DNA of 64,000 nucleotides. Origin: Siphonodentalium dalli (taxonomy: Eukaryota; Mollusca; Scaphopoda; Gadilida; Siphonodentaliidae). This document shows positions 58,488-64,000 of this stretch, piece by piece. The position numbers and the translations under genes were made by a program. Each line of letters opens with the position of its first letter. The first letter of the stretch is position 1. The notes beneath the pieces were generated by a model. It saw only the letters and a program-made list of their open reading frames with translations, did no database searches and had not been told where the DNA came from. The stretch lies in NCBI GenBank assembly GCA_032622095.1, contig CP136066.1, positions 44,777,835-44,841,834 of the forward strand, written 5' to 3'.

Positions 58488-58877
58488 ATAATGAGGTACC
58501 AAGAGGGTGAATTTAGCGACGTTACCGCGCACAGTGGGATAGAATCACTAAATTCACCCTTTGTTACCTCATTCTGCTTAGGCCTCATATTCTCTGGAAA
58601 GTATCTTTATTATCAAATTTACAAGTTTTTTAATTTCTTTTTTCCTTTTTAGTTTAGTTTCTCTATGTCCCCAAATTTGCAGACGACACAATTCATAATC
58701 GAGGTACCCAATGGGTGCACATCACAATCTTGACCATTTGGCAACTTAAATTTGCGTGCAGGTCTCCCATAATAGACGAGACCATGCAAACTGAGGTCCC
58801 CGAATGATGCATTTGGTGACGCTAGCCCGCTGTGCGGGGTATCGTCACCAATTCACCCTCTTGGGACCTCATTCTGC
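58488..58877. mobile_element. MITE with hairpin ends, copy 2 (relative of 52763-53120)
   Basis: The first end hairpin pairs AGAGGGTGAATTTAGCGACG with ATCACTAAATTCACCCTTTG. The second pairs GATGCATTTGGTGACGCTAG with CGTCACCAATTCACCCTC. The element ends about 65 bp before SRCR exon 5. Confidence 0.7.
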
Positions 58878-58942
58878 AAGTTAGTGTCCAGCACAATATA
58901 TTGAGGCCTGGTTTGTAGCCATCTTTATTTTCCTCCACGAAG

Positions 58943-59106
58943 GAGCGGCATTCCAGCGAGACGTTCTTACTACGGCGGTGGAACGGGATCAATCCTTCTG
59001 GGTAATGTTAGATGTAACGCGAATCATACTGATCTTCTGGAATGTAACCACTCGCCAATCGGTGCGCAAGAATGTACCCAGCAACAAACAGCCGGGGTCA
59101 GGTGCA
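58943..59106 (+). CDS. Gene 2 exon 5: second half of SRCR domain 1
   Basis: The acceptor is CTCCACGAAG, an AAG rather than CAG or TAG, phase 2 in (joint codon GGG). Residues 174-227 read SGIPARRSYYGGGTGSILLG, NVRCNANHTDLLECNHSPIG and AQECTQQQTAGVRC. The G-G-G-T-G-x-I-x-L-x-N-V-x-C strand, the L-L-E-C-x-H turn and the closing G-V-R-C are diagnostic of the SRCR C-terminal half. With exon 4 the domain has six cysteines in the group A pattern. An N-glycosylation site lies at N-H-T. The donor is TGCA|GTGAGT, phase 1. Confidence 0.92.
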
Positions 59107-59534
59107 GTGAGTATCATTTGGCCTAGATCATGTCACTAATCTCTACGGTGGCTAACGCCCGTGGATATCATATTCAACCAGTACAAACCATGGGAACATT
59201 TTGAAGTTTTGACAGGGAACCTTATAAAGTAGAGAAAATAACGCGGGAAATATATTTCTTAGTTATTACCTGTTCCTTAATAATGTACTTCACTGTAGGT
59301 GAATGTCCCAACTCGAAATTGCACGATTTAAGTGACTTTGTGAGAGATTATGCATTGCGTCGCTATTGAATTTATCATGGGTAATTAATTCAATGTTTAG
59401 TGTGATATCGGCTCACAAAATTCACAGATTAGCATGCAATCTCAATCTGGGACCACCCCTACAACGAGGTAGATTATTGAGGAACAAGTATTAACAAAGA
59501 AATATACTCCCTGCCTTGTTTGTTCATTGTTATA

Positions 59535-60082
59535 TACAGTAAAACCTATCCAAACCGGACCCTCTATAAACCGAACCACTCGCCATACCGAACAATTTGT
59601 CTGGTCCCGAATTCGCCCAAGTGCATTCTCATTAAAAATTACCTCTATTATCCGGTAACTTTCTATTCCGAACATCGGATGGCATTTCTAGTCCATAAGT
59701 GAACAAATACATCAATTTTTACCTCCGAAATCCGAACACGCTTATTCAACAGTATGAAACTACAATACATGCGCTACATTACTATTTTCAGCGACATTAT
59801 CGAATCACCGTTTATTTACAGTCGTATCTATATACCGGTACATGTATTATGTCTTATTAATATACCATGTTTTATTGTTTTAATTCTTATTATCTATCTA
59901 TGTTATTTATATTTTATTCGGTACTTTATTCAAGTTAAATTCAATAATGAGTTCGTTGTGCTTTGACCACACTTAGTAACGACGTCAATACATTCCGATC
60001 GTAGTGCGCTTTTCTATAAACCGAACACCTCTCTAACCGAACAGAAGGTCCAAAGGGTGTTCGGTTTGTAGAGGTTTTACTG
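59535..60082. mobile_element. 548-bp pogo/Tigger-like MITE
   Basis: CAGTAAAACCTATCCAAACC at the left; the right end is the inverse, AACCGAACA, then GTAGAGGTTTTACTG; TA is present on both sides. CAGT-AAACC ends plus a TA duplication are typical of pogo-like elements of the Tc1/mariner superfamily. Several TATAAACCGAACAC-like motifs repeat inside. No transposase. Confidence 0.8.
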
Positions 60083-60229
60083 TAGTTCCATGTCAGAACG
60101 GATCAGAATATCAGATAGTTTCCATGCAGGTTTTGTATACTGATGGAATATTATCTCTACGGGTGTAGCTTGGGTAGAGATTCATGGAATGATCTACATA
60201 TAGACATACATTATCTACTAACCAGCCAA

Positions 60230-60697
60230 TTAACCCTTTCAGTGCCAGGTCCGATTTTTGTATCAACCCATATACCCTGTGCCAATGCATTCTCTTATAT
60301 ATGCGAGTCGAACATAGGTCGCCTCGCATATATAAGAGAATGCATTGACCTAACAATTTTTCATCATTTGTTATTATTTTTTACAATTTTTTACAATTTT
60401 AATAATTTGTTCTTATATTCTTTAACAGACTTATTTTGTAGGTTTAGTGCCAGGGAATCTTACGTTTTTCATGAATTCTTGGTGATAGTTTTGAGTTATA
60501 ACATGCCCCTAAGGTTTTATCCAGTGTGTTTTTAAATTCGCTATAGCGTGCTTAAGCATACCCAAACAAAATTCAACCCAAACAAATCTAAAACAAAACA
60601 AAACAAAACAATTTGTTTGTTTTATTTTTTTAGGGCCGATTTTACAGACCGTAAATTTAGGGCCGATTAGATCGGTCCCTGGCACTGAAAGGGTTAA
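60230..60697. mobile_element. 468-bp TTAA-flanked MITE with a family E hairpin
   Basis: TTAA, CCCTTTCAGTGCCAGG at the left; CCTGGCACTGAAAGGG, TTAA at the right. The ends differ from the 38442-38841 element beyond CCCTTT, yet the interior has the same hairpin module (60282-60348). An AAACAAAACAAAAC tract lies near 60590. Confidence 0.8.
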
Positions 60698-60699
60698 CC

Positions 60700-61320
60700 A
60701 GACATCAAATTTGTTATTCCACATATGAAATATGTTCATTACTCCCATCAAATCTTCAAATGATGACAATTTCAAGACGGTTATCTCGTCTTTGATTCAG
60801 ATGTATAACTTGTAATTTCGGGTCAGGAAGACGGCTCAGTCAACTGGAGCTATATTCGTTCACTTCGAAATAATGTTTGGAATATAATTAACCCGGCCTC
60901 TTATTTTTAGTAAGACACACTTGTATTATCAGCACGCACAGTGACGTAACAGCTTATCGCAATTATATCGATCAATGTTATGATTATGTTAATTGGAATA
61001 CAATTATGATATTCAATTTGTGTTGGGTTATTTAGTGTTGACAGTGAGATAAACATGGGTGATAAGGGCGGTTAAACAATTTTGCCAACATGAAAAGACA
61101 CATTTAAAATGATGGAACTATATATTTGTTCTTGATTGTGTCTAGCTTTACTTCTTTTTTGGTTGTGATATACGGAAACCAATGTTAATTTTGTTTAACC
61201 CCAGACGTTTCGATGTCGTTTTTACTTGCTAAAATGTGATAATGTGATAAAACGATATCAAATTTTCGAGCCTCGCTAAAGCCGACTTGAAATGAAAATT
61301 TAGTGCGATTAGAGATACTC
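60700..61320. other. Gene 2 intron 5 sequence, unassigned
   Basis: Nothing recognised. Confidence 0.4.
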
Positions 61321-61325
61321 TATGT

Positions 61326-61664
61326 ACCATGAACGGGGGGGGGACTCGGTGGCTCAATCCGTTAGGGGTACAACTCCAAGCCGTTTCGCCCTCCAGCGCT
61401 GTCGATTAGGGTTCAAATCCACATGTTTCCATCGTGGACTTTGTAACTCGAAATCGTTATCTGGTGGAGTTACCAGTTACTCGCCGATGGCCGGTGGTTT
61501 GCCGCACATGGTTCGACGAGTTTATCAGCCATTAAAATCACTGTTAGATTAGTCGCAAGTGTGCGGATTTCCTCCACCACTAAAACTGGCAATGTCGTGA
61601 TATGGCCTTAGTGGCTAAAGCGACAATAAACCCAAATCAATCAATCAATCAACCATGAACGGGG
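61326..61664 (+). mobile_element. tRNA-derived SINE with intact target duplication
   Basis: ACCATGAACGGGG occurs at both ends (61326-61338 and 61652-61664). The head has pol III-type promoter boxes: A box-like GTGGCTCAATCCGTTAGG and B box-like GGGTTCAAATCC, 35-40 bases apart, as in a tRNA gene. The body is followed by an (AATC)n tail. Mobilised by a LINE partner. The near-intact duplication suggests recent insertion. The open frame over it is not a gene. Confidence 0.85.
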
Positions 61665-61934
61665 ACATGAAATGTTACTATTTTAGAACATTAAAGTATA
61701 TATCATTGCATGTGTGAATCTTTTCTAAACACTTTAAAGTCAAATATATGTAACACATGCAAGATGTGTTTTTTTTAATAATAATGCAAACGTGTTTCAA
61801 AATATATTTTCATGGAATTGTTTGTTGTTGGAACAGTTATGATTCTGTTTAAATGTTTACTGTCAAGCCACAAAACGGTGTCTTGAATATCGGTGCACGA
61901 CTGTTCTCTGAATATGTGCTCATGTCTGTTGTAG

Positions 61935-62076
61935 CTGACATCAGATTGGTTGATGGAACTAATGGGACATTTGAGGGGCGGACCGAGGTGTTTCATAACG
62001 GGCAGTGGGGAAGTGTGTGTGATGATGCCTGGGATGAAGAAGACGCTACTGTCGTATGCAGGCAACTTGGCTACAG
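61935..62076 (+). CDS. Gene 2 exon 6: first half of SRCR domain 2
   Basis: The acceptor CATGTCTGTTGTAG opens in phase 1 (joint codon ACT). Residues 229-274 read [40 protein letters not shown] and CRQLGY: a textbook SRCR N-terminal half (R-L-V-D-G, G-R-x-E-V, G-x-W-G-S-V-C-D-D-x-W, V-V-C-R-Q-L-G-Y). N-glycosylation site N-G-T. The donor is TACAG|GTAGGT, phase 2, as in exon 4. No matching second-half exon is seen up to 64000, so it must lie beyond the window if the gene is intact. Reading upstream of the acceptor or past the donor gives non-domain sequence. Confidence 0.92.
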
Positions 62077-63049
62077 GTAGGTCAAAGGTCGGGATGACAA
62101 ATTTACCGGAATGCAAAAATACAAATTTTCGTTGTCGAGTAATTTGTGTACAGTTTTCAACCAAATGAATCAAATAAAAGTTATATTATATGCATACTAG
62201 TCCCATATAATCATTTAAGTTATTGTATCGTCGCTAGTCAGTGAGTGGCTTGAGTGTTCTCCCCGTATCATCATAATATTTTAAGCGATCGTGTGTGCGA
62301 TCGGTTTAAAAATCCAGTATCCCTCAATTACTGTTTTTGATTACGGTAATTCGTAATTTAATTGACGCCATTTTATGGCTCCAGTCATAAATTCAATTTA
62401 TATCAAATTATTAACTTTTAAATTATTAAATTTTAAGATAGCCTATTAACCTGAGCGTTTACAGAATACATCTTCGACCCAAATTACTTATGTTTCTATA
62501 TATTATCGATATTAGATCGTTGTTGTCACCGGAAATTTAATGAAAATGGCGTACAGTACCCCTTTAAATAACAAATTTGAATAGTTGCGTGGGTATAAAA
62601 TAATAAATATGAACTGAAGACCCCTGTCCGAAAAGGCTTCTATCAATTAATATTGACTTTATTATGAATATGTTATTGGGCCCGTTTATTTGGCTATTTT
62701 TTAGAACAGACCATTCGTGTGATACCATATATATAGCGATTTAAACCACAGTCGCCATATTTTCTATTGTTCTCCCTTGCACAATATCCAGCCGATTACC
62801 CACTGGTAACAATAACTGAGCATTATTTTAACTTTAACTGGGAAATATTAAAATATTCCCCAGGTATTGTCATAACAATCACAAGTCATTATTTGGTGTG
62901 CTCTCCACTTGCTGACACACCCGAAGGTCAAATTGGTGTGACTAATCAATAAAATGAGAAACTGAACAGTGTTCGGTGATTACAATGCAGACTCCACTGT
63001 GTCGCCATAATCCGGTAATACGTTGTGGTCAGATTCACTATTCCGAACG
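62077..63049. other. Gene 2 intron after exon 6, no exon seen
   Basis: I searched for an SRCR second half (G-x-G-x-I-x-L...C...C) and found none. At 62960-63040 there are weak remains of pogo-like sequence (TTCGGTGATTACAATGCAGA, ATTCCGAACGTT). Confidence 0.45.
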
Positions 63050-63422
63050 TTAACCCTTTACCCAACATAACGGCCCTGTGCCAATGCATTCTCTTATATA
63101 TGCGAGTCGACCATAGGTCGCCTCGCATATATAAGAGAATGCATTGGCTTAACACATATTAAAAATGATAAAATTGTCAAAGAATGTAGAAAAATATTAT
63201 AAAAATTGTTAAAAAATGTAAGAAAAAATTATAAAATTGTTAAAGAATTTAAGAAAAAATGGTAAAAAGTGTTAAAAAAAGATTTTTTTTAGGCCAATGC
63301 ATTATCTTATATATGCTAGGCGACATATGGTCGACTCGCATATATAAGAGAATGCATTGGCACAGGGCATAACTGTTACCATCACAATGTGGTCAATGAA
63401 CCGGTTCCAATGATATCCGTAT
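63050..63422. mobile_element. Two-hairpin TTAA MITE, inverted and truncated copy
   Basis: TTAA, CCCTTTACCCAACA at the left, then hairpins 63081-63147 and 63294-63360. The right side matches the reverse complement of 38520-38590 (CACAATGTG, CCGGTTCCAATGATATCC) and stops at about 63422. Confidence 0.8.
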
Positions 63423-63426
63423 AGGA

Positions 63427-63528
63427 TATTCCCCGAGCTGTCGGGCATTCGGAGAAATAATTCACCGAGGCGAAGCCGAGGTGATTATTTGGACGAATGT
63501 CCGACAGCGAGGGGAATATCTGGCTTAA
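63427..63528. repeat. 100-bp hairpin with a GAGGCGAAGCCGAGG centre
   Basis: GATATTCCCCGAGCTGTCGG, CATTCG on the left face CGAATGTCCGACAG and GGGGAATATC on the right. Confidence 0.8.
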
Positions 63529-63529
63529 T

Positions 63530-64000
63530 CCTCAGTATTTAAAGAATAACAAGACGAAATTTAATTTTACCTATAGTATTACTTTGAAATTTGTCAATGA
63601 CATTACAATGTATGATATATTCAACTAAAAGTCAATAAAAGTTTTAACAAAAAATGTGAACATGACCATTAAACAATTTCCGAATCTGTCAGACAAATAA
63701 AGATTTGTACGCAAATTCAGTTGCCACTTTAAATAGTGATCTGGAGATTTGGAATTAAAATTGTCATTAAAAATGTGTCAATCGCCACCCCCCCCCCCCC
63801 CCCTCCCCCGCCCCATGAAATATGGCCAATCCTGCTATATATCCTACTTAGCTGTGCATTTATAAACCAATATGAACACAATATTTACGACTCACATTAT
63901 GTTATATCTCAGATAACACATGGGCGGAAGTCTAATTGACACCAGTGCATATGTGCATGGACACCTTCCAGTTACAACAAACATTTAATTTGCTTGGCCT
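63530..64000. other. Window end, no exon seen
   Basis: AT-rich; a C-rich run (63788-63804). Nothing else recognised. Confidence 0.4.

Larger units (their letters stand above)
40521..62076 (+). other. Gene 2 span: secreted CUB-SRCR protein, 3' end off window
   Basis: Six coding exons (40521-40572, 44277-44449, 52124-52271, 56590-56734, 58943-59106, 61935-62076) join without frame conflict (intron phases 1, 0, 1, 2, 1, then phase 2 out) to 274 codons and two bases. The product is a signal peptide, one CUB domain (about residues 19-124), one complete group A SRCR domain (about 127-227) and the first half of a second (229-274). More SRCR or a membrane anchor may follow to the right. The architecture is that of invertebrate scavenger-receptor-like proteins; binding of microbial or extracellular ligands is inferred from family knowledge. 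Confidence 0.8.

Noticed and set aside
61322-61552. 76-codon frame MYHERGGDSVAQSV...
   Set aside because: It coincides with a tRNA-derived SINE, including its promoter boxes. The tRNA-like head is not called as a functional tRNA because it cannot be folded into a full cloverleaf by eye.
13284-62076. Treating everything as one PAN-lectin-CUB-SRCR gene
   Set aside because: The lectin exon ends with an in-frame stop and no donor, and a separate signal-peptide exon with exact phase match precedes the CUB.
61775-62173. 132-codon minus-strand frame
   Set aside because: Antisense shadow of SRCR exon 6, which has clear domain and splice evidence on the plus strand.

Overview
This is a window of animal nuclear DNA, AT-rich and intron-rich, with GT-AG splice sites, very large introns and dense mobile DNA. 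The only proteins I can support are extracellular: PAN/apple, C-type lectin, CUB and SRCR domains, mostly in exons joined at phase 1. Such exon-shuffled, immune-type genes, with Helitron-like, TTAA-flanked, pogo-like and tRNA-SINE elements, point to a marine invertebrate (mollusc or another lophotrochozoan, or an invertebrate deuterostome). I cannot name the phylum from sequence alone. No bacterial-style genes, operons or CRISPR arrays are present.

Region by region: 1-13 kb has no gene that I can support. It holds foldback and nested terminal-inverted-repeat elements, two blocks of about 40-bp minisatellite, and a 5.9-kb element (6850-12770) interrupted by a second one (7757-12527). From 13,284 to 36,661 (+) lies gene 1, four coding exons that join in frame to 263 codons plus stop: signal peptide, PAN/apple domain, short two-cysteine linker, long-form C-type lectin domain. 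Its 16.9-kb second intron carries a 58-bp satellite, an 800-bp TA-flanked MITE, Helitron-like and LINE remnants, a mirror-symmetric 20-bp array and a 28-bp minisatellite. From 40,521 to beyond the right edge (+) lies gene 2: signal peptide, a CUB domain without cysteines, one complete group A SRCR domain and the first half of another. All five internal junctions agree in phase; the 3' end is outside the window. Its introns hold a six-unit Helitron-like array (45,853-50,661), a 56-bp tandem repeat, a duplicated exon-like unit and many hairpin MITEs.

The two genes are neighbours on one strand and would both make secreted, ligand-binding, lectin- or scavenger-receptor-like proteins, so an innate-recognition cluster is a reasonable inference. 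The most unusual structure is that in both genes an exon's 3' end plus its 5' splice site has been amplified in tandem into the following intron: about 34 copies of 58 bp after exon 2 of gene 1, and 9 copies of 56 bp after exon 3 of gene 2. This leaves long ladders of near-identical splice donors. Also notable are a hairpin module shared by several TTAA-flanked element families, and a Helitron-like array sitting at an A|T site inside one of those hairpins.
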